A program made the translations under genes and the position numbers. A DNA stretch of 64,000 nt from Ligustrum vulgare (Eukaryota; Streptophyta; Magnoliopsida; Lamiales; Oleaceae): contig OY743170.1 of assembly GCA_963555705.1 (NCBI GenBank), forward strand, positions 13,617,096 through 13,681,095, written 5' to 3'. Under the pieces are notes generated by a model that ran no database searches, was not told the DNA's origin, and saw only the letters and a list, made by a program, of their open reading frames with translations. This document shows, piece after piece, positions 48,085 to 59,448 of the stretch. The number at the start of each line of letters is the position of its first letter. The stretch's first letter is position 1.

Positions 48085-49178
48085 ATGGGCGATACAGGTA
48101 ATGTAATGACACTCACTTGCCTCTTGAAATAATCTTCGAAATCTGGAAATAAAAGTCACATTTATCTCCTACTGTGTCTCGACAGAAAATACCATTAATT
48201 TATTTTTTGCCTTGAAAATAGATGTCGGTGTATTGAGTGATTTAAATGTTTTTCTGTAGGTGATGGGATTTCAGATGTTAATGTTGAGGGTGTTGAAGAT
48301 GAAAATGCAGGGGAATCCCATAATGATATATCAACAGAAAATGTGAATATTTTGGACTCTGATGGAGTTATTGTTCCGGAGGTTGGGATGGTATTCGATG
48401 ATGATGGAGGCGAGATGTGTCTAGAACCCACACGAGAGTTCCAGTCAATTACGATGGTCTGGTCAGCTCTCCAGATCAAGCAAGATCAAGCAAGGTATGA
48501 TTACATTTGCAAAGCTTTTGCAAAGGTTGCGGACTTGGTTTTGGGGGATGAGGTGCGTTATCAGGCCATTGTGGAGTGGATTGAAAACCAATTGAATGAT
48601 CTGTCCATTACAAAAAAGAGGACAAGTTGTGAAAGAAACTTGCATTCACAACAAAGAGGTGAAGATGGAGTTATAGGTGGTACAGTTGAAAATACACCTA
48701 GCAGGAATATTGTTGATCCAAAGTGCTCGCGTCGCAAGGGGGCGCCTAAAAAGGTTCGCATCAAAGGGGCTTTGGAACGATGTTCGACGAAAGCTAAGGT
48801 TCACTTTTAAATGGATTTTTTTGTTATAATGACAAGTTAATCATGTACAATTCATTAATTTACTGAATACGAAATGTAGGTAAATTCTAAGACTGGTCAG
48901 CGAAAGAGTCCATTTCAAGAGGGAACACATGTATGACCATTTGATGTACAACCTTCCCAGGAAATGCAATTGCAAAACCCCATGTGGAATCCCCCACAAC
49001 AATTACTGGTTGGTAGATTATTTTATTTTATTATTACTCTACATTATTTTTTGGGTCTACACACATTGCAATGTTTGATTTGGCTATTATTTTGTAGGAC
49101 ATGCAAACTCAACAGTGGAATACTGCATATTTTGGATTGAATATGGAAGGTGCTAATCCAAGGATGACAGAAGGATGA
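48085..49178 (+). pseudogene. Internally deleted FAR1/FRS-type (MULE transposase-related) gene
   Basis: Exons 48085-48097, 48260-48798, 48880-49008 and 49098-49178 join in frame through GT-AG introns. The protein starts MGDTGDGISDVNVEG; VPEVGMVFDDDGGE near residue 40 matches the start of the FAR1 DNA-binding domain. It then jumps to the post-SWIM C-terminus: ARYDYICKAFAKVADLV, then DPKCSRRKGAPKKVRIKGAL. The rest of the FAR1 domain, the transposase core and the SWIM zinc finger, several hundred residues, are missing. One in-frame TGA (48934-48936) lies in the third exon. FAR1/FRS proteins are plant transcription factors derived from Mutator-like transposases. This copy lies inside a terminal-inverted-repeat element, so it is more likely a deleted transposase than a host gene. 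Confidence 0.65.
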
Positions 49179-49477
49179 TTATATTTTGCATGTTTTTTGT
49201 TTATGATCTTTTGTAATGAAAAAGTATGGTGTTTAAAAGGCCTTTTGAATTAGCAACCAAATAATCATGAGAATGATTCAAAACTTGTGAAGTTTCATTC
49301 ATTACATGCTACAAGTTTCAAGTTACATCACTGCTCAACTCAAATAGAATGAAAATTGCTATACCAGTTCAAATTAGATCCAAAATGCTAACGTTTCATT
49401 TATTATAGAAATGCAAGTTTCAAATTACAACACTATCGAAAATAAATAAAATGGGAATTCAAGTTGCATTAAACCTA

Positions 49478-49692
49478 CTACATACTAGAACTAGAATCTA
49501 CAGAAGTTCTCTGTCTTCTGAGATCCGAGCAAGATTCTCGAACATCATAAAAGGCATCCATTTTGACAATGTCCAAGTTGTCTACCAGCATCATAGAAAA
49601 TGCATCCATATCTCTCCCATATGAGATCACAGCAAAATTAAGGTTCGGACTTCGCATAGTTGCCTGTTGACGCTTTGAAAAAACAAGAATGA
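49478..49692 (-). CDS. Exon-like ORF convergent to the FAR1-type gene
   Basis: A minus-strand open frame whose coding-like part begins after an acceptor (CGTCAACAG) with ATMRSPNLNFAVISYGRDMD and ends SVDSSSSM. The composition looks coding (DNLDIVKMDAFYDVRES), but I recognise no family. Its position, convergent with the FAR1-type gene inside the same transposon, recalls the two-gene layout of some Mutator elements. It could equally be a captured exon or chance. Confidence 0.3.
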
Positions 49693-49836
49693 AAATTGAT
49701 TCCAAACAATATACTACAAAAAAAATAAAAATAAAAAATCAATTTATAAGAATAGAGGAATGAACAAATAGATATGTGAGCTAAATAGATGCAAGAATGC
49801 AAACACACACTAAAGGAAAAGAAATGAAACGTTCTA

Positions 49837-49935
49837 TGGGGATTAATCAGGTTCTATCCCCATAGAACCTAATAAAACCTAATATAATAATGGATATAAT
49901 GGGGATTAATCAGGTTCTATTCCCATAGAACCTGA
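49837..49935. repeat. Duplicated palindromic unit
   Basis: TGGGGATTAATCAGGTTCTA then CCCCATAGAACCT occurs twice (about 49837 and 49898), each containing the fold-back AGGTTCTAT/ATAGAACCT. Confidence 0.8.
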
Positions 49936-50497
49936 TAGTTGTTTACATTTCTTCATAATTGACATTTAATACAAAAATTCTACACCAATCAAAATACTTC
50001 CTACTAGACAATAAAACCCAGCTGCAGAAACCCATATCCATTATCGCACCATTTTCCACCCAAATCACTTCCAAACCACCAAGCCCCAGAAATATTTTAT
50101 TTGCTTGCTATAAAGAAGAAATGATGGAACGGGAAAGCTTGTAGGAACATATCATTTTTAAAAAATTAAATTGGAAAAATCTGGAAAAGATAAAAGAATC
50201 AAAACAAGAGGAGGAACGACGTATCATATATCTTAGATTTTACGAGCTGATTCTATATAAACCTCAGATTCGACTGAGGACGACGCCGGAGTGGTATATA
50301 GACTGCCTCTGTATTTTTCTTCCTCTCTTTTGGTTCTCTATTCTCTTCCTCTCTCTAAATAGTTTCATCTGGGTTTGTTTTTCTCTCTTCAGATGTTAAA
50401 TAGGAAGTTTTGAATTTTTTTATTCCACATCATCAATCCACGTCACCCTGTAATAGTCCCTGTACAAGAATCCTGTACGAATAGCATTTCTCTTTTA

Positions 50498-52031
50498 ATG
50501 TAGAGATTCTTGAACTCTTCAAAGCCCAAAGACTATGTTTGGGCCGCAAAAGGCGGGAAAAATTCACATATAATCAATAAAAATAAAATAATTCATGATA
50601 TACTACAAGATGTTTTATATATTAAAAATACTGAATATTATACTAAAATAAATAAAAAATACTTACTCCTATAATTTCTCCTTCTTTATGGTAACTGAAA
50701 TACATCACATTAGGAAACCATTAAACTCACACGTTATAGGGTCTTTGCTATCAAATGGGATATTTTATGTTTCCTTTTTTTTTTCTTTTTCTTTTTTTCC
50801 AACTTATAATATTTTTTCGTTCCATATTTACTTATTAGTGAACTGCCTATTGTATGATGCATGTGACATTTGGTGTCAAGACCTCTAAAGTTGTAGTTTG
50901 TTGCACTTCAAGTTACATATAATGGAAAGAATAATCTATCTATTTATCTATTTCTATTTTATAAAAGTAACAAAGTCTGAAAAATTCTCCCGCCCAAGTA
51001 TTCCCGCTCAAACACATTTCATCAGAAGCGAAACCAAAAGAAAATAAAGGAATAAAAATTGGTGGTCGTGATCCCCGCGATCAATTGGAGAAAATTCAAA
51101 ATTTTCCTACTACCAACGTGTTCTGTCTTCTGCAGCCCTGAGACTGTGATTCTGCAGTGCAGCTTTTACAAGTTCCTTCTCTCATACGATACCTCTCTCT
51201 TCTACTACTCTCATCCTCTCCCATGCCACAGCTCAGTAACCAGAACCGCCAAATCTTTCTGCAAATGCCTCTTCCTGTTCCTCCAACCCTTCGCCAGCCA
51301 CAAAGCCATCAATGCTTTCGAAGCATTTCCTCTGTTATTTCCTTGCGGTGCATTTTTGGATCATTGTCCATGTGAGGTCCTTCAACTGGACGCATTCAAA
51401 ACTTGATCCGAAAGGCATCGCTCATGTCACTGATATGTGGATCTTTTTCCCTGTCGAATCCGGTAATAATAATGCACCCATGTATCCATCGGCTGTAGAA
51501 GGCTCGGCTCTGATTTCCGACATTGGTGCTACTTCCATACCCGAGTCCAATCCCTACGTCTCTTCAGCTCCCACCCCAGTATCAGCTTCCTCGAAGAGTA
51601 AGTTAGAATTTTTTTTTTTTTTCATTATTATCAACAATTAATATGAATCTTATTTGAGTAGGCTACTTATTTAGGTTTTATTTTATTTTAATTTACCATT
51701 GGTTGTTGATATTTGATGAAATGGATTTAGTAAAGGATGTTTTGGGTTAATGGGTAAAGAAAGCTGCAGAGTGAAATGTGCTCCACATGCTCAGTCTGCA
51801 GACTACCTAACAGGATGAAATGTTTCCTAAAACCTTTAGTAACCAATGTGGAAAGATTAAACGTCCTTTAGGACCTAGACTTGATTAAATAACCATGAAA
51901 TTTAATAAGCTCGGATACTGAATTTTTCATTGTCCATTCCGATTTTTAGGCGACTGCATATAGAAGTAAATTAATTTTGAAATATCTTAGATATGTCCTT
52001 TTGACCACCACTAAAACTTGAAATATTTCAG
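50498..52031 (+). other. Possible 5' gene end of unknown identity
   Basis: 51180-51600 (+) has higher GC and open frames such as MLSKHFLCYFLAVHFWIIVH followed by WTHSKLDPKGIAHVTDMWIF, but no domain I know. CTCCCGCCC and TTCCCGCTC at about 50987-51009 resemble E2F-type sites. This could be the first exon of whatever the fragments at 52.0-54.9 kb belonged to, or an unrelated gene piece. Confidence 0.25.
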
Positions 52032-52265
52032 TACTTTGATATTGGAGCTCACAGGCCTCAGGTTGGTGATGATTGGATTATTTTGCTTGACCTTTTTTTT
52101 CTGCCTGTTGCAAGGGGATTAGTTCTTCTCCGGCTCATAGATATTCCTTTTGAGCACGCAACCAGATATCATGTCTGGTTAGGACATCTAACAATGTTGC
52201 AGTTTACTCTTCATGGTGTGTTCTATGTGATTGGATGAGCAATAGAGGGACGTCTCATCCAAGAG
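52032..52265 (+). pseudogene. Ferric reduction oxidase (FRO) exon, broken
   Basis: The plus strand encodes [20 protein letters not shown], a one-base frameshift in a run of eight T, then [20 protein letters not shown] and [25 protein letters not shown]. An in-frame TGA (52236-52238) stands where the family has Trp, followed by AIEGRLIQE. This is the ferric-reductase transmembrane domain of plant FRO proteins, including the histidines that bind haem ([14 protein letters not shown]). The FAD- and NADPH-binding parts are not found downstream, so it is a gene fragment. Intact FROs reduce iron or copper at membranes using NADPH. Confidence 0.85.
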
Positions 52266-55243
52266 GTGGAATCTCATCCTATATATATATATTCTGAACA
52301 GGAATTTAAATAAATCATGATATTTTACCTAGAGATATATACTGTGATACAAGTATGCTAATGAATTCTCATGTTATCTTTTTGCTGTTGCCTGAAAGAC
52401 ATTGACATCTAAAATAATTTTTGTATATGGAAATTTGTGATTGCTATGAGTCCTCATGTTTGATAATGCTACAATAAATCTCTAATTTTGGGAGTTACGG
52501 TGCTCTATTTTCTGCATTGTTAACATTTCATATCAATTTTTCAGGAATCAAATACTTGAAGTAAACCTGCCCAGCTCATCTTTATGCGACATCAATATCT
52601 CCTCCAGATGCTCCACAAATTATGTCTCCCAATGAGGTTATTCTTGGTGAAGAAGGTTCTAAAAGAGGTGGGTGTTTTTCTCAGCCATACCATTAATAAT
52701 GTTGTCATAAAATACACCCAGATCGAGAGTATTTACTAACAAGTATACTGATTTTTTGCATAGGGGCTCATAAACTAGAAAGAATTTGTGACAACGACAA
52801 TTTCTTCCATAATGAACTGCAGAAAATGGGTTTCAAGGTTTTAGGGGACAATTATTCCTCTGTAATGCCCATCATGCTCTAGAATACCTAAAAAATTCTT
52901 GCTTTTTTCAAAGGAGTTTCTCAAAATGAACTTTAGCTTTTTCTGTTACCTCCTCTTTGGTCTTCCATCCTTGCTTTTGTTCCCACCTAATTTTCCCACT
53001 TCCAACTTTGTGCAAAGCTTCCTGTTGTGTGATTCAATATGAGATGAATAAATGAAAATGAAATTAAGTTGTTGGAATTCTAAGTATATTAGCTCTTTGT
53101 TCTTGCTCTTGATTTTAATATTTTTCAATCATTCCTTCTGTGGTGGTGCTCTATATTAACATGCGCACGGTGGTGCACCATAGAATTGTGGCATGAAAAA
53201 GTTTGGTCAACAAATTATTTTGGCTTTAATATCGTTAGATCTTTAGGTGATTTTTAATTGTTTTTCAATTTATGCTTCAATGTGGCTGTGTAAGTATGGA
53301 AATGAACGAATATGTGCGTGTGTATGTCAGAGAGGATCATTAAGTTTCTTTGTTACTGAATTGTGGTGCTGAATTATTAGGGAAAGACCTTGAAGAACAT
53401 GGGCTACGTCTTCCAGATCTGTGGTGATAACTCACTTATTTCTACATAAATTATGCTCAAACTGGGGAGATGTACATTAATGGCTAACCATTCTTAGAAA
53501 TATCTACACTCTTCAGTGATATTCTTTTGTTTTATGCCTATGTCTAAACTTACAGACAAGGAAACTACACCAACTAGGAGTGTAAGATTTCCTATCAAGT
53601 GGATCACACTCCAAGAAAATCAATGAATGCCAAGTTGGTCTTGTGTAATTTTCCATTTACACCATCTTCCCCAAACATCCATATGTTGGCCAGGTTTTTT
53701 GCTATTGATTTAGATGCAAAAACTTCAGAGTATGATTTGAATCTGAATGACCAACTTTTTCTTCTTCCTTAAAATCCTACAGAAGAAAGGGAAAAAATAG
53801 GCTTGCCACTGGCTCGAGCTGCAGATGAGGTAGTAAATTTACTTTACAATGTTGTAATTGATTAAATTATTTTCGAAAATTTCCATAAAGTGTTCTTTGC
53901 TTTTGGAGGTTGCACACTCAAATATTTCTCTGAATTTGGATATGGAAAGTAAAAAATTTCTTTTGATTGCAATCTAGATTTTTGAGTTATTTGATTTTGT
54001 ATGATTTTGCAGGCAGTGAACTATGAGGGTTACGGGTTGTGGGAGCACAAAAATGTTGGGGTATTATTTGAAATCATTATTTTTCAATTTGAGCTATTTC
54101 CTTTTTTTAAAAACATTACGTGTGGGTGCTATTGGGTTCTTGCTTGCATATTATATGAATATATAGGACTTTAAACTTATTTTTAATCATTGTAATAAGG
54201 TAGCATAAATGAAATTGAATTTTTCCATTTAAGTAATTGAAATATTTCATCTCCAAATTATGATTTAAGTTACGCTATTTGTGTTGGAAATGTCTTTGGA
54301 GGATATTTTGGCTTGCATTGATGGGTACGTTCTTTAAGCACCAATGGGTATGTTCTTTATCAAATCTCCAATTTCTTCAGTCTGGTTCTTTTTGCAGAAC
54401 ATTTAATGTGGAAAAGTGAAAAAAAAAATGTTCAACTGGAAATGCTTAAACCAAGGGCGGCTGGGGCAATAATTAAACAAGCATCATTTGACATTGGTTA
54501 GGTGATTTAAACTTCTGCAAAGTTATTTTTCATATTGAGCCTTTGAAATATGTTCCTAGACTTTTAGGATGCAGCATCTTCTGTGACTAAATTCGATCGA
54601 TGTTAACCTCTGGAGTTGGGCGAGAAATGAGATACCTCTTTTGCTTCCCTTGATAGTTGATACTAAGTAGGACCCTGATCACTTTATCAGTGGAGTCTGA
54701 TTCAATGTCAATTGGCATTTTATACCTTTGGTTACTCGAGTCAAGAATGAAAGACATCACATGTAGTAGTGCTGACTAGGGAAACTGATTCGGAGGATGA
54801 TGATTTGGTAGACACAAGAAAATCACAATCTCATAGCATTGATGATGCAGCTGACGAGTTGGATTCAGTTGAAGAAGATAATAGTACCTGTTAAGTTGAT
54901 GTTGACATGAACTTGCAGGCTTTGAGACAACACATTTTTTCTTCTTGGATTTTCAATTCTCTTTTACAATTCGGATTTGAGATTGAAATGAATCAAGTGT
55001 TATAGCCTTGAAGGAATAACAAATTATGGGTATCATGTCATTATCATATATCTATATGCTTCAACACTTTGAGGCTTTACGATTCTAAATGTATCGTTTT
55101 GAGGCTAACTGACAATAGGAACGAAAAGTTGTGCAATCCATGTTGTGATAACGATTTACGCAATCCATGTTCTAATAATTCAACACATTGAATAATCTGC
55201 TTCAGATTCCTGTTGATTGCCTTTTATTTGTAGTAATTAGTTC
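52266..55243 (+). other. Exon-like fragments of unknown gene(s)
   Basis: Several stretches bounded by AG and GT look like exons: 52555-52671, 52765-52845 (LERICDNDNFFHNELQKMGF), 53783-53829 (EREKIGLPLARAADE) and 54012-54059 (AVNYEGYGLWEHKNVG), the last two joining in frame. An acidic terminal piece at 54780-54895 ends DDAADELDSVEEDNSTC and a stop. I recognise none of them. They may be a decayed multi-exon gene on the plus strand or fragments gathered by transposons. Confidence 0.35.
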
Positions 55244-55996
55244 TGTTGACGGTTGAAATATGAAATATTCCAAGTCAGCAAGAAATAAGTGGATGTTAGT
55301 TATGTAATTGAAAATTATATGTGAAAGAGGTGGACCTCAGGTCGTAATGGATGACCTGGACTTCACGTAGGTAATAAAAGATGGTTTGTAAGAGGTGGAT
55401 CCCAGATTGTGTGAATGACCTGGACTCCACGTATGATTTCTTGTATAAATATAGTATTGGCTTTGAATAGCCAAAGTTGTCCTCCCCTTTGTGAGCTACC
55501 CTCTCCTATATTTATAGGGAGAATGGGGTGAGCTGGCTTATTACAATACCTGACTATCTGACATAAGTACATAACTGAACTATTTGAGTTCTTACTTAAC
55601 GTAAGGTAGTTGAGTTACACTTAATCTAACTACCATTATGTCTGAATAACTGTCTTAACTAACATGTAAGAAGGTAGTTGGTCTTGCTTCGACTGAACAG
55701 TTACCGACCTCAGTGGACCACATCGGAAATATCTTTGACAACCGACCTCATTGGACCACATCGGAAAATATCTTTCACAACCGACCTCACTGGACCACAT
55801 CGGAAATATCTTTGACAACCGACCTCACTGGACCACATCGGAATCGTGTCACTTAATTCATCTGCAACCTCCAAAGCATGTTATAATAGTATCCGACCTG
55901 ACATTATCAGTTCGGATATCATTACAGTTCAGACCTGTATTGGACTTTTCAGCTGACGTCGTCACATCGTCACTAAAATTGGACTACTTATCAACA
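55244..55996 (-). repeat. 3' LTR of the Tat element
   Basis: On the minus strand it starts TGTTGATAAGTAGTCC at 55996, preceded by CACCTAGGGGCAAT, a polypurine-type tract. A TATA box CCTATAAATATAGG lies at 55505-55518. The far end is taken as ACCGTCAACA at 55244; a second TGTTGA at 55211 is an alternative boundary. Confidence 0.6.
55703..55843. repeat. 38-39-bp tandem repeat, nearly four copies, in LTR U3
   Basis: Units starting ACCGACCTCACTGGACCACA at 55703, 55741, 55780 and 55818, all but the last complete. They lie upstream of the minus-strand TATA box, where U3 enhancer repeats are expected. Confidence 0.9.
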
Positions 55997-56208
55997 ATTG
56001 CCCCTAGGTGTGGTTCTGAAAGGATTTCTGATCCGCGCCTACTGAAATTTTTGAGGATTAATGTTTAAAACAAATCATAATGATGTTGCCACGTGTCTTA
56101 GTTTTAGACGCCTAGGTCTGACAATGACGGTAAAATGCCGTCAACCGTCATTTCCTTTGAGGGGCTCGAGGAGTCTCTTCAAATTCTGTACTGGCAATTA
56201 ATGACGCC

Positions 56209-56220
56209 TATATATATAAG
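56209..56220 (+). promoter_or_regulatory. TATA box of the antisense ORF
   Basis: TATATATATAAG on the plus strand, about 160 bases before the ATG at 56379, followed by a CT-rich leader. It supports separate transcription of the antisense ORF. Confidence 0.5.
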
Positions 56221-56378
56221 GGACCCTTGCGCGTTTTTTCCCTTCACAATTTCTTCAAAACACTCTGTAAGAATCTGATTTAGTTCCGACGTGGCCCTTT
56301 GTTCGGCTGGTTTAGTTCACGACCTAGAGTCCAGATCTGTTTTCCTTTCCAGGTATTCCTTCTTATCCTTGAAAAAAC

Positions 56379-58606
56379 ATGAGTAACTCCGGCAGTGATA
56401 GTGAGGCTACTAGGAATGACTCTTGGGGTGGGGGAAATGAGGAGTCCAGTCCAAACTTAGAGTCTAAGTCGAGTAGGTCAGACGTGAGCATATCTAACCT
56501 GAGAGACGTACCCCGTGAGGCGCAACCACTTAGATCTGCAAACCCTTCCTTTATTCCTCGACCTATTCCACCCCCACAGAGAAATTCTGAAAGAGCGGGA
56601 CTGTCCAGTTCTACTTCGACGTTTTGGCAGGCCGGATTTCATCCTTCCGTTGTCTCTTAGTCTGATTTGGATGAATGGCGCTTCAGGTTTAGGATCCCAG
56701 ACTCAGTACTGTTTTTTCTTCCTAGGAGCGATGAGCGAGCTGACGAACCCCCTGAGGGTTGCGTGGCGGTGAATAGGATGATGTTGGAAGCAGGTCTTAG
56801 ATTCCCATTACCCCGTACTATAACCAATTACCTACGGTACTGGGGTCTGGCCCCTTCTCAGATCACTCCTAACGGATGGAGGGTGATAATTGGTTTTTTA
56901 GTCATATGGAGCAAATTAGGGTTACCTCCACCTCGTGCCAGTGTGTTTGGTTCCGTTTACCAACTCCGATCTGACAGGAAGGATTCTGGTTGGTATTATA
57001 TAATGGTCCGACCCCGAACTGGCGGGAACTTAATAGAGGAACTTCCAGATTCCATTAAGGGGTGGAGGGATCAGTGGTTTTATGTAGGTGGCGGGTGGCA
57101 AACTTTGGAGCGGACTGAGGACCTGGACTACATTGTTCCCACCCATTACAAACCTTACTGTATGTTTCAGACCTTATTCTTCATGTATGAACTGCCTCTT
57201 CTAATATTAATTATCTCTTTTGCATTTCAGGTCCGGCTAATCCCTCCAGGTCCTTGGCATTTGAAGAGCAGTTGCAAAGGGCACGTGAACTTGACCGGCG
57301 TGACAGGGATTTCAGAGAATTGATCACTGAAGAGAATCTGTTCCGGGCTGGTCTCACTATCGTACATCCATCTACTTCCTTCCGACCTCCTCCACGTCGT
57401 AAGTAGTTACTATCCGAACTCATATTTTTCCTTAATTATACTAATTACTCGGTTGCTTTTGCAGAACCAAACAAATCAAAGAGAAGGAATATGCCTCCGT
57501 TCGACCGAAGTGCATTTGTCGGCAACAAGAAGAGGAGACCTACTACTGGTGGGAAAACTCTCCTCCCTGGCATGGGTCCCACTCCTAGGTCTGGTCAATC
57601 CAGCAGGCCTCCTGGTTCCATTCCGAGTCCTTCCAGATCTTCCCACGGAAAAAGGAAGATGGTCGAAGAAGACATGGTGGCTCCACCTCCCCCCTCTACT
57701 GATCCGATTACAGTTTCAGATGATCAAGGATCCGGTAACGCGGATTAGTCCGGCCTGCGAGGTGCCTCAGATCTGCCACCTCCGGTGTCTGCAGCTGCTG
57801 ATCCTGTTGACTTCTCCTACTTCGGCATACATAAGGCCCGGGCTATGGAGATGGCCAAATTGAAGGGAAAACTCCCCAAAGCACTGAGGGATGTTCGGTC
57901 CCATAAATGTCCAGGGTCGAACTCATTGAAAGTCCTTCCAAGCTGTGTCCATAACTCAGTCGATATAACCGTGCGAACTTGGGACAAGAAAAAGGAAGCC
58001 ATGGCCGCCGAGACGGACTTGCTCAATGCTGCCCACGCCACATCTGCTTTCCTCGGACTTGCGCAAAACTATGTATCCCACGTCCGAGCTAAAGCCCATG
58101 CACAGACAGAGCTGCATGACGAATTAATGCGCCAAAGCATTGTTGTGAAGGATCAGAACCACGCACTTGGGCTGGAGAGGGACAGACTGGCTGGGGCCAA
58201 GAAAGAGCTTGAGCTTAAATGTGAAAGCCTGGAGCAGAGAAACGGTCTGCTTTTGTCCGATCTGGAAAAGATTCAACTGGAAAATGCCGAGTTAAAGGAT
58301 AAGGCAGCAGCGGACCAGCAAGCCAAAGAGGGGGCCATGGTGGAGCTTGGTCTGCTTAGGAAGGATCTTGCACAGGCCAGATCGGATATAAGTTCTGCAG
58401 TTGATGCTTACAAGGAGTCCAAGGAATACGAGGTGGATCATACCGATACCTACATCATGGCATTGGAAGATGCCGTAAAAAGGTTTCAGGAGCTCCATCC
58501 CGAATTCAACGCGGACCAGTTGAAGGCAGAGCTGGAGAAGCTAAGGAAGGATCAGCCTGTGGCCGTGGCTGAGCTTGGCCGGAGTGAGGCCCCTGCGGCT
58601 GAGTGA
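56379..58606 (+). pseudogene. Antisense accessory ORF of the Tat element (Transposase_28-type), spliced
   Basis: Exons 56379-57159, 57231-57398 and 57465-58606 join through GT-AG introns in one frame of 696 codons, broken only by two in-frame TAG codons (56658-56660 and 57746-57748). Residues 1-95 are Ser/Pro-rich. Residues 96-260 hold the 'putative gypsy type transposon' domain: LPRTITNYLRYWGLAPSQIT, NGWRVIIGFLVIW and SGWYYIMVRP are its typical phrases. The C-terminal 300 residues are charged and predicted coiled coil (ELHDELMRQS to LEKLRKDQP). It lies between pol and the 3' LTR on the strand opposite to pol, as in other Tat/Retand elements. Its role in the element is unknown. Confidence 0.75.
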
Positions 58607-58917
58607 ATTTGTATAAGTGACTTTGGTTGTCTGTAGGGCTAGTCCGGCCCAGTTTTGACATGAATGAAATTAGTTTTTATGATTATTTTCCGCACTGTTT
58701 TTAATAACAACTGTCAGATCTGATTGTGTGCTAAGCCTTAAGTTCGATTCTGATATAAACTCACGAACGTAGGACTTTCAGTCCGGGATGCCTTAGACCA
58801 TTATCTACCCTTTCTGACCTGGATTAAATATATGTACTTGTCCACTTGCTCGCCTCTAGTTTCACTTAAGATCATAGAAGCTCGCGACCCTTGGTGGGAA
58901 GATTTGATAAACGTTTT

Positions 58918-59349
58918 GCTTAAGGTCTTAAGGAATTTCGTAATTCCATTGTGGCAGACCTGATGAGCCTTTAGCTTAAGGTCCTAAGGAATTCGTAAAC
59001 TCCGTTATGGAAGACCTGATGGGCACGTGGCCTATTTTTATCAAGAACTCTTGCAAATTTAGATGAGCCTTTAGCTCAAGGTCCTAAGGAGTTCGTAAGC
59101 TCCGTTGTGGCAGACCTGATGAGCATTTAGCTTAAGGTCCTAAGGAGTTCGTAAACTCCGTTATGGCAGACCTGATGAGCATTTAGCTTAAGGTCCTATG
59201 GAGTTCATAAACTCCGTTATGGCAGACCTGATGAGCATTTAGCTTAAGGTCCTAAGGAGTTCGTAAACTCCATTATGGCAGACCTGATGAGCATTTAGCT
59301 TAAGGTCCTAAGAAGTTCGTAAACTCCGTTATGGCAGACCTGATGGGCC
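58918..59349. repeat. 56-bp tandem array between pol and the antisense ORF
   Basis: Seven units of GCTTAAGGTCCTAAGGAGTT ... GGCAGACCTGATGAGCATTTA with starts at 58918, 58974, 59074, 59130, 59186, 59242 and 59298; the last five are spaced exactly 56 bases. The second unit carries a 44-base module (GGCCTATTTTTATCAAGAAC) that recurs right after the array at 59350-59385. Confidence 0.95.
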
Positions 59350-59448
59350 CATGGCCTATTTTTATCAAGAACACTCACAAATTTAGTAAAATGAATTTAT
59401 TCCACAGAATATCTCAAGACACATTGAACATTACATTTCTAGTTACAA

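Larger units (their letters stand above)
47668..50492. mobile_element. 2.8-kb terminal-inverted-repeat transposon carrying a FAR1/FRS-type gene
   Basis: The left end GAGAAATGCTACTCGTACAG is matched by the complement of the right end (GAGAAATGCTATTCGTACAG). The inverted repeats extend about 80 bases to GATGTGGAATAAAAAA. TTTTA lies directly outside both ends. Long terminal repeats plus a FAR1-type gene suggest a Mutator-like element, but a 5-base duplication is shorter than the usual 9-11, so the superfamily is uncertain. Confidence 0.8.
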
